A program made the translations under genes and the position numbers. From assembly GCA_963565915.1 (NCBI GenBank), contig OY751494.1, forward strand, positions 1,674,001-1,738,000: a stretch of 64,000 bases of DNA, given 5' to 3'. Positions 22,664 through 34,317 of the stretch are shown in pieces. Origin of the DNA: Entoloma clypeatum. Taxonomy: Eukaryota; Basidiomycota; Agaricomycetes; Agaricales; Entolomataceae. Position 1 is the stretch's first letter, and the number at the start of each line of letters is the position of its first letter. The notes under the pieces are model-generated. The model searched no databases. It saw only the letters and a list, made by a program, of their open reading frames with translations, and was not told the DNA's origin.

Positions 22664-24269
22664 ATGCAACCTTTACGAAGTTTCACAGCGGCACTCAATG
22701 GGAACGGGAAGTTCAAGTTCAAGGTGACTATTAACTTGATGCCCTCTTTCAAGACTCGACGTCAATGCCGAGTTCATTAGCGGCCAGAGTCTGTGGTAGA
22801 TTTCCTTGTTATCGGTGGAGGTGAATCGTGACCATATAACGCCACCCATGTGCCTTTCCTCATGGTCACTCTCGACCAGGTGTCGTCGGACTGGCCATCG
22901 CCCAGCGTCTTTCCCAGCGTTTCCCGGAACGCTCGACATACCTCGTCGAGCGACATGCTCGTTCAGGTGAAGAAACAAGGTATTGACTTCTTCGACGAAA
23001 CCACATGCTGGAACTAAGGCGTTTGACAGTTCACGCAACTCCGAAGTCATCCACTCAGGTCACTGCCCCACTGAAAAAAAATCACTGATCGCTTGCTTAT
23101 GCGGGTCTCCTCTCTCTCCAGGGCTATATTACCCCATCGATTCACTGAAAACCAGACTATGCCTCCGAGGCCGCGACTTAATCTACGAACGGTGCACGGC
23201 GTACGGCATCCCCTACCGCAAGACAGGCAAGCTTGTAGTCGCAAGAGCCGACCAAGTACCCTATGTCGAGAACCTCCACCGTAAAGCTCAAGGTCTCCGG
23301 TGGCCCCCCCATTCGACACACTCCAGTCATAAGCTGGTTTTGCCCACGAAGCTTCTCTCGGGAGAGGAGGCTCGAATGGTGGAGCCCGACTTGTCGAACG
23401 ACATTGTAGCTGCGCTCTGGTGTCCCGAGACCGGCATCTTGGATTCTCATTCTTTCATGGAGACCTTGGAGAAGGACATTATGGACTCGGAAGGCGGGAA
23501 TCTCGTATATTCAACGCGTGTCGTCCGTGTGGACCCGCATCAGCGACCCAAAACGGTCGTCGGGCAATCCAGCATCGTAGAAGATGGCTGGGTGGTTCAA
23601 ACGGCTACTGGAGTAGCAGAAGAAGGGGACGCAATACTTGCAAGAACGCTCATCAATGCGTCTGGTCTTTCCAGCACCCTCATTCTCAATGGCTTACTCC
23701 CAGAAAGGGCGCGCATACCCATGTACTATGCCAGGGGCTCATACGCATCATATCACGGTCCAGGCATTGGCAAAGTATCACACCTAATATACCCATGTCC
23801 CGAAGTCGGAAAGAATGCCCATGCATTCCACTCACTGGGAACACACCTCACCTTGGACTTGAATGGGAAAGTCCGCTTTGGGCCTGACATTGAGTGGATT
23901 AACCCACCGTCAACTAACGATAGCGAAGATGCAGATTTCTGGCAGACGATTTTAGTTCCCGACGAGTCTAGGTTGGTAGAGATGTATGAAGCCGTCACTC
24001 GCTATCTCCCAGGGGTGGTCTTAGAGGGCATGCGGCCAGATTATTCCGGAATGCGCCCAAAGCTTGTCCCTCCACGAGGAGGGTTCCAGGATTTCATCTT
24101 CCGCAATGATTATTCGACGGATAGAAATGGAGACAGCCCGACGGAGCGGGGTGGGGCCATGATCAGTCTGCTAGGAATTGAGAGTCCCGGTTTAACTTCG
24201 AGCCTTGCCATTGCCGAATATCTTGTAGAGGACATCCTCGGAGCGGGTAGATGCCAAACGAGCAAATGA
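22664..24269 (+). CDS. L2HGDH: L-2-hydroxyglutarate dehydrogenase-like FAD oxidoreductase
   Basis: Five exons (22664-22723, 22781-22820, 22880-22979, 23030-23058, 23122-24269) give 458 residues. The FAD dinucleotide fold DFLVIGGGVVGLAIAQRLS starts near residue 26 and is split by an intron inside the glycine motif. It is followed by ERHARSGEETSSRNSEVIHS and GLYYPIDSLKTRLC, the DAO/L2HGDH signature. Further motifs are GIPYRKTGKLVVA, HSFMETLEKDI, LINASGLSSTLI, HLTLDLNGKVRFGPDIEW and LLGIESPGLTSSLAIAEYL. It would oxidise L-2-hydroxyglutarate to 2-oxoglutarate in mitochondria. The start was chosen because MQPLRSFTAALNGNGKFKFK joins in phase 0 and looks like a basic targeting peptide. The gene is squeezed between a shared promoter and NDUFA12 (stops 32 bp apart). 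Confidence 0.93.
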
Positions 24270-24301
24270 ATTTGGCAACAGGGATAACTATTCCATCATA
24301 T

Positions 24302-24942
24302 TTATGCACGAGGGGTGGTTTTGGGTTCCCAAGCCGTTATCTTTGGAGCAACGGTGTTATACGGTCGGTATGCTCCCCTTGTCCCAGTGAGATTCTCAAC
24401 CCACGGCTAATGAAATAATTATGAATGCATCCTGAGAATCAAGCCGGGATAGACGTACGGCTTTCCATGGCGGGGAGGACGCTATCATGACCTTGTCTTG
24501 TGTCGGAGGGTCTTGACGGATGTGCTGGAGCCACGAATGCCACTCCGGAGGAACTTGCGAGGCGTGATAGTTATGCTGTCGGTTGGAAAAGTTCATGAGC
24601 TTGAGAGAAAGACAAGGCCGAAGGGAAGTAAGTATCGCACCTGAGCATAGTCTACCCATCTGTGACGACCTTAGAAGACACATTGTAGTAACAGACCGTA
24701 TTTGATACATGATATAACTCACCTGGAACCTCCTCATACTGATTTGTATTCTCGAAATAACGATTTCCAAAACTATGTCGTTATTTAGAGCTTCCACAAA
24801 TCGGAAAACAACTGAAAATGACGGACTCGTCTTTCCCGACATACGCGCCGGACTTGGGATCACCAATGTACTGCATCTGCCTCCACCATTCTCTAAGGCC
24901 TACCCGTCTGATACTGCGCACAGTTCGAAGGAGTGAAACCAT
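24302..24942 (-). CDS. NDUFA12: NADH:ubiquinone oxidoreductase subunit NDUFA12 (B17.2)
   Basis: Five small exons (24942-24827, 24772-24723, 24669-24641, 24575-24459, 24406-24302) give 138 residues, typical for this accessory subunit of respiratory complex I in the mitochondrial inner membrane. Diagnostic sequence: REWWRQMQYIGDPKSGAYVG, FGNRYFENTNQYEEVPGRHR, WVDYAQ, SQVPPEWHSWLQHIRQDPPT, PPWKAPWVENLTGTRGAYRP. The intron before the third exon ends in AAG, which is required to restore GRHRWVDYAQ. Its 3' end faces the L2HGDH stop. Confidence 0.95.
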
Positions 24943-25260
24943 GACCTTGGGGCGGATGGATGAGGAACAGTGGAGAGTGTGTGTTTGACACGATTTGTTC
25001 CAGTATCTCTCAACTTCTCATGAACTTGAAGTACTGAAGCTTGAAGACCCAAAGAACGGTCGAGTTGTACAAACACATATGTAGAGAATACAAGATACCG
25101 AATATAGATGACCCCAGAGATTCAACCAGGTTAGAAACACTACAGGGAATTATGATGCATGTCGAAGAAGGAATAGGATACTCGAAGGGTCTCATGAGAT
25201 ATTGAAATACATAATGACAAGGAGAGAAAATCCAATACGCACACACGCCAGGAATACGTT
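24943..25260. other. Spacer upstream of NDUFA12, downstream of Bem1
   Basis: About 318 bp, AT-rich on the Bem1 side. It should hold the NDUFA12 promoter and the Bem1 3'UTR. No repeat or coding frame is seen. Confidence 0.35.
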
Positions 25261-27373
25261 TCAATCCGCAAATAGTACATGCTTGTCCGTGCTTTCCATC
25301 CAGATCCTTAAATCCTCATCGGAATCCAATCCTATGAATGTACCAGTTACGCTGTCGCGATACCTCAAGTTCGCGACTTCCCCGCCCAATCGTGTTTGGA
25401 CCTTATCCATAAGCTCCGCATGCGTCACTTTTGGATGAACCCGGATAGCAATAAGGTCATCGGCCACGCGATCGAAAATCTTGATTTTCACAAAGGCTGG
25501 CTGGGGATTTGTGGCCGATATAGAAGGACTATTAAGGTTGTTGGTCGTAGCTGTTGACTGGGACCGCGATCGAGAGGACGTGGGCTGTGACCGAAACGAT
25601 GATGTTGATGGTGTCGATGCGTGGTGATGGTAATGGTGGGACTCGGGCCCGCGCGGAGGTTGTGGTGAGCCACGCTCTGGATAGAGAGGGGAATTGGATC
25701 TAGAAGTGGAGGAGTATGGAGAATGTGCACGGAAAGATGTAGAGGAGCCTGTCCGTTGATGGTGATTCTGCGAATGCACGTTTAGGCGATGGTTGCTGTC
25801 GTTGGACCGGCGGTCATTGCCTTGGTCATAGGGATGAGGGTCATGATCATGGGTCCTGCGTCGCGGCGAAGCTCCATATCCCTCGTCTTCATAGTCTGAG
25901 CCCTCGCTTTTCTGATCGGCATCGTCCATCCTCATTCTTTCGAAGGACTCCTGAACGCCACGGTCATATTCGTCGCGGTCATGACCATTGATATCTCGAG
26001 AGTCGCGCTGGCTGCCAAACAGAGCGTCTATTTCTTGCACACGAGCTTCTGTCTGGTTTTCAACATCTCCAGGTTTCAACGCCAGGAATTCTCTGACGAC
26101 CTCATGCTCGAGAATGTACCGGTGACCAGACCTGCTGAGATCACAAAGGCTGTGGACGTATTCGTCAAGCTCCACTCTGCGCGTGGCCGTGAGTTGATCA
26201 TCGACTTCCTCAGCAGGACCAGGCATATAGGGCAATATACGTTTCTGTGGAGGTTGACGGCCAGCTTCTCGGGGGAATGTGTCAAGGAGGGAGACTTGGA
26301 AATCGTAGAAGTCATTGTAGACGCGGAACAAGATCAGTTGTTTCGCAGGGGGTAATTCACCATGCCCGGGTTCCGGGTAAGGTTGGAAGATGGCATCAAT
26401 TCGGAACCAATATTCTTCCATCTCGTAATGGAAGGAAACCACGTCTGCCGCCAAGAGAATCCCTTCTGGCAAGGGCTCAGAGGTTTCGGCAACAGCAGGG
26501 AAGTCACCGTTGGCATGGATGGGCTTGTTTGGAGAGGGGGCTCGCGTGCTGGGCGGGTCGAATAAGGGCCCCCGAGAATTGTTCCTAGAATGATGGGCGT
26601 TGTTAGATGAGGATTCTCGATTAGGAGTATCGATGACGCCCAAGGCAATGCTGTTTTGCTTGTAATTGAGCATAGCGCGTTTCCAGTCTTCGACTTTAGG
26701 TATATCTCCACTGTCAATGAGGCCGTCAACCTTTTCTATAGATTTTCCGGTGCTTGGATCCTGGAGTTGGACGAAGGATACAGGTATCAGCCCAGGGCGG
26801 CCAATCCTACCGATGGGTTTCGCCACAAACCATTCGCGATTAGATTGTGCGACGACGGTGATAGAATCTCCAGATTTAGCGTCGAGCTCATCCGCTCGTT
26901 CCGCGACAAAATCATGCAAGACTATCGCGTAAAAAACTTGAGGTTTTGAGGCAGGAGGGGACGGAATGGAAGGTGGAGTTGCTTTAGGACCAGCCTGCGA
27001 TACGCGGGGACTGGACGGGGTTGGCGTGAGCCTAGTTGCAGCAACCAGGGTGAGTAACTCACGAGATTGCGTTCCGGTTGAATTCTTCGAACATAGCGCG
27101 AGGAACCAGACCTCTGGAGCCACTGACGGGATTATGGGCTTCATACCATGCACCGTGGTCGTCTACATCCCGTAGAACATGGAAGAAATCACCCTTCTGG
27201 AAGGAGAGCTCTTGAGGGGCCAGAGGCCGGTAATTGGAGAGGGCGCGGATGACTTTCTGGGGAGGCAAGATAGCGGTTGGGGGCTTGGAGACGGGTGGAA
27301 GGGGAGTGGATATTTGTGCGCGAATGGAGTCCTTTCCCCCGTTCCCGTTGAGAGATTTGCGCAGAGATTTCAT
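25261..27373 (-). CDS. BEM1: Bem1/Scd2 cell-polarity scaffold (SH3-SH3-PX-PB1)
   Basis: Two exons (27373-27063 and 27010-25261) give 686 residues. Domains in order: SH3-1 about 45-100 (ALSNYRPLAPQELSFQKGD, GLVPRAMFEEF); SH3-2 about 125-185 (AIVLHDFVAERADELDAKSG, RPGLIPVSFVQL); PX about 280-415 (YWFRIDAIFQPYPEPG, LFRVYNDFYDFQVSLLDTFP, GHRYILEHEVVREFL). A long Ser/His/Asn-rich disordered region follows (420-600), then PB1 at the end (VKIKIFDRVADDLIAIRVHP, TFIGLDSDEDLRIWME). Bem1 brings Cdc42, its GEF Cdc24 (through PB1) and PAK kinases together at growth sites. The domain order is complete, so it is probably functional. Confidence 0.96.
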
Positions 27374-27844
27374 CGAGGAGGGTCAGCTCGTCGCAGTTGT
27401 TCTCATAAGATGATCAGTCACGTGCAAACACTTGTTGTCCTTCCAACATACATGTTTCTATGCGGTGTCCAAGTCAGTAAAAAAAACGTAGCAATCCAAG
27501 ATAGGTGAAGCTTTGAGGTCAGGCTCGTTCAAGTTGAACTCAGTGGTGCGGACGAGAGAATCTTATATTGAGTGATATAACAAGAGAACATACCCAGATA
27601 CCAGACTTGACGCAGTGGGCCGCGGTCAACTTTATGTGGCTCATGACCGTAGGGCGCTGAGGCTCACGAGTCACAAATTAAGGAACATTGCATTTTCGGA
27701 AACACGTAGGAAGTGGCATAGTACTACAAGCCAATGTAGTAACGAAAGGACAAAGTAAAATGTCAGGTGCGAAACGAGATCCTCACCTGTTTATGTTCTT
27801 GGAAAAAACGAGGATTCTCTTGTACCTTGGCCTCCTCTCCTTCC
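27374..27844. other. Bem1 promoter / 3' flank of the deaminase-like gene
   Basis: About 470 bp. The Bem1 promoter should lie here, and the end of the deaminase-like gene lies at about 27845. No clear element or coding frame is recognised. Confidence 0.35.
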
Positions 27845-30052
27845 TCAGTGCATTGTCAATCTCGTCAGGATCCTTGGATGGAGTAACAGAGAAGCTTTCC
27901 ATGGAGGGCCCATGCCCAGACGATTGACCTTTCTTGGCACGCAGCAGCACAGACAGCTCTCCAAAGTGTCTACAAGCTGGCGAGCGATGTCGCCGTCAAT
28001 GTATGGTGGTAGAGAAACAGCATAAAAGATGCAGTGGCGGTGGCGGACGTGATAAAGGGTGGTATTTGACCTCAAAGTGCGCATAAATTCCCAACAGACG
28101 GGGCATCAGGGTTTTGAGACTGCAATTGACTCCAGATCCAATTTCTGAAGAATGCATTCAGGGACCCTTTTGCAAAAAAAGAAGGGGGTGAAGAATACCT
28201 CTTCTGAGCCCTGACAATGGCGGGCGTAGGCAGCCAGGGCAGCTTCCCAGTGAATGTTAGAAATAGGGTACACCACAGGTGCTCCGCCCATGATCTTCTT
28301 GAACATCTTGATGGTATTACTCCCATTGGGGATAGCAACAGCCCTCCGTTCCAGTTCAAGAATGGTACTGGAAGGCAAAATGGCATCGGCAGGCGAAAGC
28401 ATCTGAGCGAGGGCCGTAAGCATTTCACGATCAACCAAGGGGGGTCCAGGTTGTTCAACAGACAGAAGTCGGAAGTTGATCTTGTGTTCGGTTGTCAATG
28501 TCTTGCAGTGTTTCTCCAAATGCGTACAGAAGCCAAATGAACGACGAACAACCTCAACCACTTGATAATCTGCAACGATGACGGTATGCCAGGTTGTATT
28601 GAATCGGTGACCCTGTCACAGTCATCATGGTCCAGCTCAGCATCTTCATCGACCTTGGCATTTTGGTTGTTCGTCTCGTGCGCATCGTCGTCAGCAACGG
28701 CTTTCTCTTGTTTAAATTTGAAGAAGATACCGTGAAAATCGGCGAATTCCTTGTAAAGCTGATGGTAAATAGTGTTAGGGAAATGGAGTGATTGGGCCAC
28801 AAGTTTCATATGGACAGTGAATATCTTCGAATAGATGACGTGGTAGAGTAGGTTACTGGCAAAGAAAGCGTAGCCAGCTGCCCGGGCCAGGGGATCGGTG
28901 TTGTTCGACTGACCCAAGTTAGCAACGAAACGCTTCGCGCTATTCCATAGCTATAGAGACACGGGTACCTGTGTCTTATCGGCATTCGAAAAGTGAATTC
29001 CTAATTTTTCGTTCCATCCCGTCATCAGGACCGAAAGGCTTTGCGCATACATTAAAAGAGACGCAACCAGGAGGTAATGGAATTGTATCAAGGTCTCCTT
29101 GTTGTAAGTGGCGAGGTCTGGGTCTTCGACAGCAAAGTCGAGAAATCGAGCTTGACCTCAAACTTTGTTGAGAGACGCTTTTCGATGGATTTCAATGATT
29201 TCCAGTCCACGATGGCACCTAAGAGCTTGGCAAGTTTAACATCTTCTTCCAAGACGCCTGGCTCAAACTTTTGACCAATAAAGGCGCCGGCCTGGGCTAG
29301 TTCATAAATAAGGCCGATAGAGCTCCAATGTTTTATTCGCCGCCACATCTTCATCCAACAGGCCACTACCAGATATCGGTGAAAAAGGGGAGTATACCTG
29401 AGGCGTTCCTCATCAGATGAGGTCCGGTACCACTCCATGTATCCAGAAACGGTCGCAACGTGGTCCCCGAGAGGGGATTGTACTTGCTGCGATTATGCTA
29501 AGTCTGAATAAGATGTATGATGAGCCTGACACACAATGACGTTATGCTAAGCTTACTTGTCCTCTAGGATGAGGGAGATATGGGTTACGTCGGTTATTGA
29601 AGTACGAAGGAGCGGCCAGAGGTTCTTGCCCACTTCAATTACTTGTATGCCACCAGGCTCGGTTTGGGTGTAACCGTTACGGTCGGGATTGGCGATGGCT
29701 GCTAAATTGAGCGGTGCACTGGGTCCTCCTTCAAATGGCGGTACATTGTCATCGTCAACAGGAGATCCATTATTCTCTGATGCATCCGCAACAGCCACCA
29801 AGCAGTGACCCTGATCAGCTTTGTACAGCATCCCCGCAAGAATATCTACGTCCCGCACGAGGATTGAGACAGCCGCTTCTGCGATGCTGGTCTTAGCCTC
29901 TTGGGCTTCTCCACGAGCGACTCGATCGACAGATGACTCGCCAGGGTGGAAGAAGGGACTCGGATACTGATGTACGTTGTTGACGGTGGTAGCAACTGTG
30001 AGGAGGAAAGATAAAACGGTGAACCTGTCTTGCCATTGAACTGTTGGCCATA
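27845..30052 (-). CDS. OTT_1508-like (deaminase superfamily) protein with in-frame TGA in the zinc motif
   Basis: A multi-exon minus-strand gene. Visible coding parts are [18 protein letters not shown] and [20 protein letters not shown] (from 30052), [20 protein letters not shown] and [20 protein letters not shown] (29480-29165), [20 protein letters not shown] (29105-28960), [18 protein letters not shown] and the acidic linker (28900-28630), [20 protein letters not shown] (28560 on). The C-terminal part carries the fungal OTT_1508 nucleic-acid-deaminase pattern: H-x-E as [14 protein letters not shown], then [20 protein letters not shown]. The stop is TGA at 28108-28106, exactly inside V-S-K-x-x-C-x-x-C. 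The frame continues for about 85 codons with family-like sequence ([17 protein letters not shown]) to 27845. It may be a recent null allele, readthrough or an error. The first exon was not resolved. It faces NOT3. Confidence 0.6.
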
Positions 30053-30170
30053 CTGGTACTCAAATATGTATGCTTATGTCAGCACCATTAAAAGAGAACA
30101 AGTCCAGGCATCGCATTCGCACACTGTCGCGACATCGCCCTTTATCTCAGAGTTCCTCTCATTGCCTGCC

Positions 30171-33137
30171 ATGGCAGCAAGAAAACTGCAAAGTAAGCCG
30201 AACACACGTCTTATAACAAACGTCCTCACACATATTTCCCCAGCCGAAATTGACCGCACGTTGAAGAAGGTCTCGGAAGGGGTTGAGCTTTTTGAAAGTA
30301 TATACGACAAAATGCAAGCCTCTACAAACCAGACCCAGAAGGAGAAACTCGAGTTGGACCTCAAGACACAGATAAAGAAGCTTCAGCGGTTGCGTGACCA
30401 GATAAAGACCTGGGTGGCAAGCAACGACATCAAGGACAAGTCGGCCCTGTTGGACAACCGTAAATTGATCGAGACGGTGAGTTTCAGTCATTCATTTCTA
30501 TGTGATTGTCGGCATGAGCCCCGTCCTCGTGTTCTCGGGCGACACGTGTGGTTTGAACTGCTCTTCTGCCAACTTAAATGCTTTCATTCTTACTGACATA
30601 TCTCGTCCTATTTCCGGTTCGATACCTTCTTTATCGCGCTCTCGTTTGGTTTTCATCCCATGATGAACAGCAAATGGAGAAATTCAAGGCGTGCGAGAAG
30701 GAGATGAAGACAAAGGCATTCTCCAAGGAGGGCCTGATACAGGCCGCGAAACTCGATCCGAAGGAGCAAGAGAAAGAGGAGGCAACATCTTGGCTGCAAA
30801 CCCAAGTCGAAGAGCTGCAGATGCAGGTAGAACAAACAGAAGCAGAGGTCGAGGCACTTCAGGGGGCTGGGAAGAAGAGGAACAAGGGAGGGAATGCCGC
30901 GGGACGGACAGAAGAACTGGAGAACTTGAACGAAAGGCGGAAATGGCATATCAGTCGGCTGGAGATCGTCTTGCGCATGCTGAACAACGGGTCTATGTCT
31001 CCGGAAAAGGTCTTTGCCCTCAAAGAGGATGTTTCGTACTTCGTGGAGAGCAATACGGTCTGTTACAGCGGATCTTCGTTCCGTTTTCGCAATCTCAGAC
31101 TTCGAAACTACAGGAGGAAGACTTCGACGAAGACGAGGGCATTTATGATGATCTCAATCTCGACGAAGAAGAGGAGAAATTCGGGCTAGCTGCTGATGAC
31201 GATGATACTTCGGAATCCGACGAAATGAGTGAAGGTTGAGATGTCTTGTTTCTCGATACTCGTATACTTATCTGCCGCCAGATATACCGCCACGAACCCC
31301 TTTGAAGAAGCATGACGAGGAGAGCGTAACAAGTAGCAGAAGAGATGACAGCCCGATATTGAAAAAGGCCAGTGTGCCCATACAATTGCGGAGTATGATC
31401 GAATTCTCTCTTCATTACTTCCAATCGGTCTGACCTAATTGGCATTGCTTAGAACAATCAGTGGATTGTAAGACTATCCAAAAAGATGACCTGAAGTGTT
31501 ACTGATGCACTTTCATGTGAAGCAAAACCACCGCCGAATCCCAATTTTGTTCAACAACCAATGTCAAGTATTGTCAAAGCTGGTCTGCAACCCTCGAGAC
31601 CAACGCCAGTTGTCACAATGCCTCCAATACGTTACGCCACCGCAGCTGCAGCTGCAGTAGCGTCCACCGCCAATCCTCCCTCAACTCCGATACAACCACA
31701 AGCGCCACCACCAGTTGTACCTCCATCGCATCCACCGCCGACCACGCCTTTAATCCCGCCCTCACTATCATCTGTCTCGCAGTTAACATCTCTTGACCAG
31801 CAATCAAGAATATCTTCATCTCCTAGCCTGACACATCCGTCCGTTACAAGCCCGATGTTGTCTTCTGCAGCTTCCGTTTCAAATCAGCCCGACGGTTCTT
31901 TCTATTCAGGTCAAGAATCACCCGCTCTATCGGAGGCCCCTGTAGGCTCTGTGGGTGCGCTCGTAGTGGCATCCTCACCGCAACGTGAATTTCGGAAAGG
32001 TGTGCCGAGTTCCTTTTTATGAAGTTCCCTTTCGGCAATCCTCATGCACATCCAGTGTCCCCACCTCCACCGCCACCTCCACCATCAACAACGACAACCA
32101 CGCAAACCGTTGCGGTACGCCTGCTGCCTGGATGCGGACCTATGGAGATTACTGAACTATGTTCTTTCGCAGCAGCTACCTGTGTCAGAACAGGTCCAAC
32201 CTTTGACACAACCGCTACCGGCAACCTCAGGCCCATCACCACTGCCCCGGCAACTTCAGCAATACTCGATGCCCGCCGCTGGGAACACCCCATTACCATC
32301 CCAAGAACAGCCCCAGTTCCCTCCTGGCGTCACGCCACCACAACACGACCAGCCTGGCTCCTCATCGGTAACAACTCAGCAACAAGTCCCTGGTGGACAA
32401 CGGCCTCCGTCAACCTCCAAGCAGATCTCAGCCTCGCAACGCCCAAACGTGCCCACTGCGTTCCCAGGATCATTATCTGACCTTGTGGTGTCTTTCGAAA
32501 ACGTGAAACAAAAGGGTGAGTAGGATCCTTGTTCGCTTTCTGCCTGTCCGTTGTGGCTCACAACGTGGCATCCATGAGTAGCTGCGCATCGCATGACAAA
32601 CCTTGATCAAGTTCACAGGATGCTGGAAGGCGGGCACTCAAGCATCCCGCAGCCTCAAGACACGGAGAAGTGAGTAGTCCCTGACATGAAAGATCACTTG
32701 CTGATTCCATCATCCGCCAGGCCGAAGTACTATGTCCCGAGAAATCCGTTCCAAACGGCGGCTTACTATCCTCAATCTCCACATCCTGCATTGAGTACCC
32801 CCGCAATATTTTCGCAACTGGATGTCGAAACGCTGTTTTATGTTTTCTACTTCCTACCTGGCACATATCAACAGTAAGTATCTTATTCAACACCCTGTTG
32901 TCTACTCTAATCAATGACTTGTGGGGCTTCAGATTCCTTGCAGCTCGAGAGCTCAAGCGGCAATCGTGGCGATTCCATGTGAAGTATCTGACATGGTTCC
33001 AACGCCATTCAGAGCCGCAGGCTATCACCGAGGAATACGAGCAGGGTGTCTATGTCTACTTTGATTGGGAAGGTTCATGGTGTCAACGGAAGAAGAGTGA
33101 CTTCCGGTTTGAGTACCGATATTTGTCTGAAGATTAA
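30171..33137 (+). CDS. NOT3: CCR4-NOT complex subunit Not3/Not5
   Basis: Subunit of the deadenylase complex that shortens mRNA tails and couples codon use to decay. Exons seen: 30171-30192, 30244-30476, 30671-31057, 31114 to about 31225, then a Pro/Ser region (about 31280-32004 with a poorly placed intron), about 32058-32114, 32173-32515, 32582-32669, 32721-32873 and 32933-33137. The N-terminal coiled-coil Not3 domain is clear ([60 protein letters not shown]). A low-complexity Pro/Gln/Ser middle follows. The C-terminal NOT-box is [40 protein letters not shown] and [15 protein letters not shown]. The middle splice sites are approximate. Confidence 0.93.
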
Positions 33138-33286
33138 ATGCGTTTCAGACTATTCTATTTCCTGTTTTTTTTTTGTTCTTCGTCTCTGTTTCACCACCTT
33201 GTATCACTCAACTCAAACACATGCATCAAAGAATCAAGATTAATAGTATATCTTTTATATGGCAGACTCCCATGTCATCAGTAACA

Positions 33287-34062
33287 TTAGTCCAGTGATA
33301 CGACGGCACCAAGATCCTGGAATGTCTTTTTGAGTTTCTCCGCCTCCTCCTTAGGCAAGTTCTCCTTCAGCACTTTGGGTAGTGATTCAACGAATTTTTT
33401 GGCCTATGGCCGAGGAAGCTGGTCAGCAAATTAACCTTGAAAATCCATGGTATAACGTACATCTATTAGCGTAAGGTTGGGGACCAAGGCTTTGACTTCT
33501 CTGATGATCTTGGGCTTGGCACCAGTATCGAAAGACTCTAGTTTGACGTTAAATATCGTCTTCTCCTTGGGTTTCTCCTTCAATTCGCGTATGTTGGCCT
33601 ACCAACTGCGACAGATGTTCTCAGGAACTCACCTCTGCGGGTTCATCTGCAGCTGCGGGTGCTGGAGCAGCAGCAGGCGCAGAAGCTGCTGGCATAGCAA
33701 TTTCTTGGATGTTGAGGCGTGACTAGAACGAGCAAAAGCTGAATGGTGAGAAGAGCCTCGAGATGGAAAATGTATTCGACGCGCACCTTCAGCAGCGACA
33801 CGAGGTCCGAAGCCTGTAGCAATGTCAGGCCCGCAATGTCATCCACAATCCGGTTCACGGTCGCATCCTTCGACGTGTGAGCTGGGGGCGGAGGTGGCGT
33901 GGATTTAGAGGAGGTCTCTGCTGCCGTGGCTAGGCATCTTGATGTCGTCGCTATTCTGGAGCAGCTGGTCAGTAAGTCCTGCCAACACGGCGCGGAATGA
34001 ATGCGTGATGTTACCGAGCGAAGGAGGTCGGGCGCGACACCGCGCGGAAAATACCAGAACAA
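33287..34062 (-). CDS. MRPL12: Mitochondrial ribosomal protein bL12m (MRPL12)
   Basis: Stalk protein of the mitochondrial large subunit, which recruits translation factors. Exons: about 34062-33787, 33722-33633, 33577-33461, 33403-33287. The N-terminal domain is IVDDIAGLTLLQASDLVSLL. An Ala/Pro hinge follows (PAASAPAAAPAPAAADEPAE). The L7/L12 C-terminal domain is EKTIFNVKLESFDTGAKPKI, IREVKALVPNLTLIDAKKFV and SLPKVLKENLPKEEAEKLKK. Residues before CLATAAETSS should form the mitochondrial presequence. The exact start is uncertain because an extra intron may exist at 34010-33960. The third exon is entered through an AAG acceptor. Confidence 0.92.
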
Positions 34063-34317
34063 CGACTCTTTGACTCGTATTCAGGAATGCTTGTGAGTAC
34101 AAAATATGAGAAACTCACAGCCATGTCGATTTGGACGCGTTCACCAAATGTTTGCACTTCGTAAACGTTGAGAATCTATTTGTTGACGCTTGGCTACGAA
34201 CAATCCCCGCAAGTTCCCGTCCCACGTCTCCTCAACTTTGAGCGAGACTTTACGCGTACAATTGATATAAACAGTCTATAGAACATACATGAACATGCCC
34301 CATAATGTGGGCAAAAA

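Noticed and set aside
22960..23035. Possible frameshift at the L2HGDH exon junction ACAAG/GTATTG
   Set aside because: Careful reading shows AAACAAGG, giving a normal GT donor and an intact ETSSRNSEVIHSG join.
29060..29200. Apparent 8-base tandem duplication (CTCGATTT/CTCGACTTT on the minus strand) causing a frameshift in the deaminase-like gene
   Set aside because: A 59-bp intron from GTCAAG to ACAACAAG joins STKFE to ETLIQFHY in phase, so no frameshift is needed.
29486..29620. Phase conflict between the first large exon of the deaminase-like gene and the [17 protein letters not shown] exon
   Set aside because: A donor at GTAACC further upstream (after RTSITD) joins in phase 0, so this is not evidence of decay.
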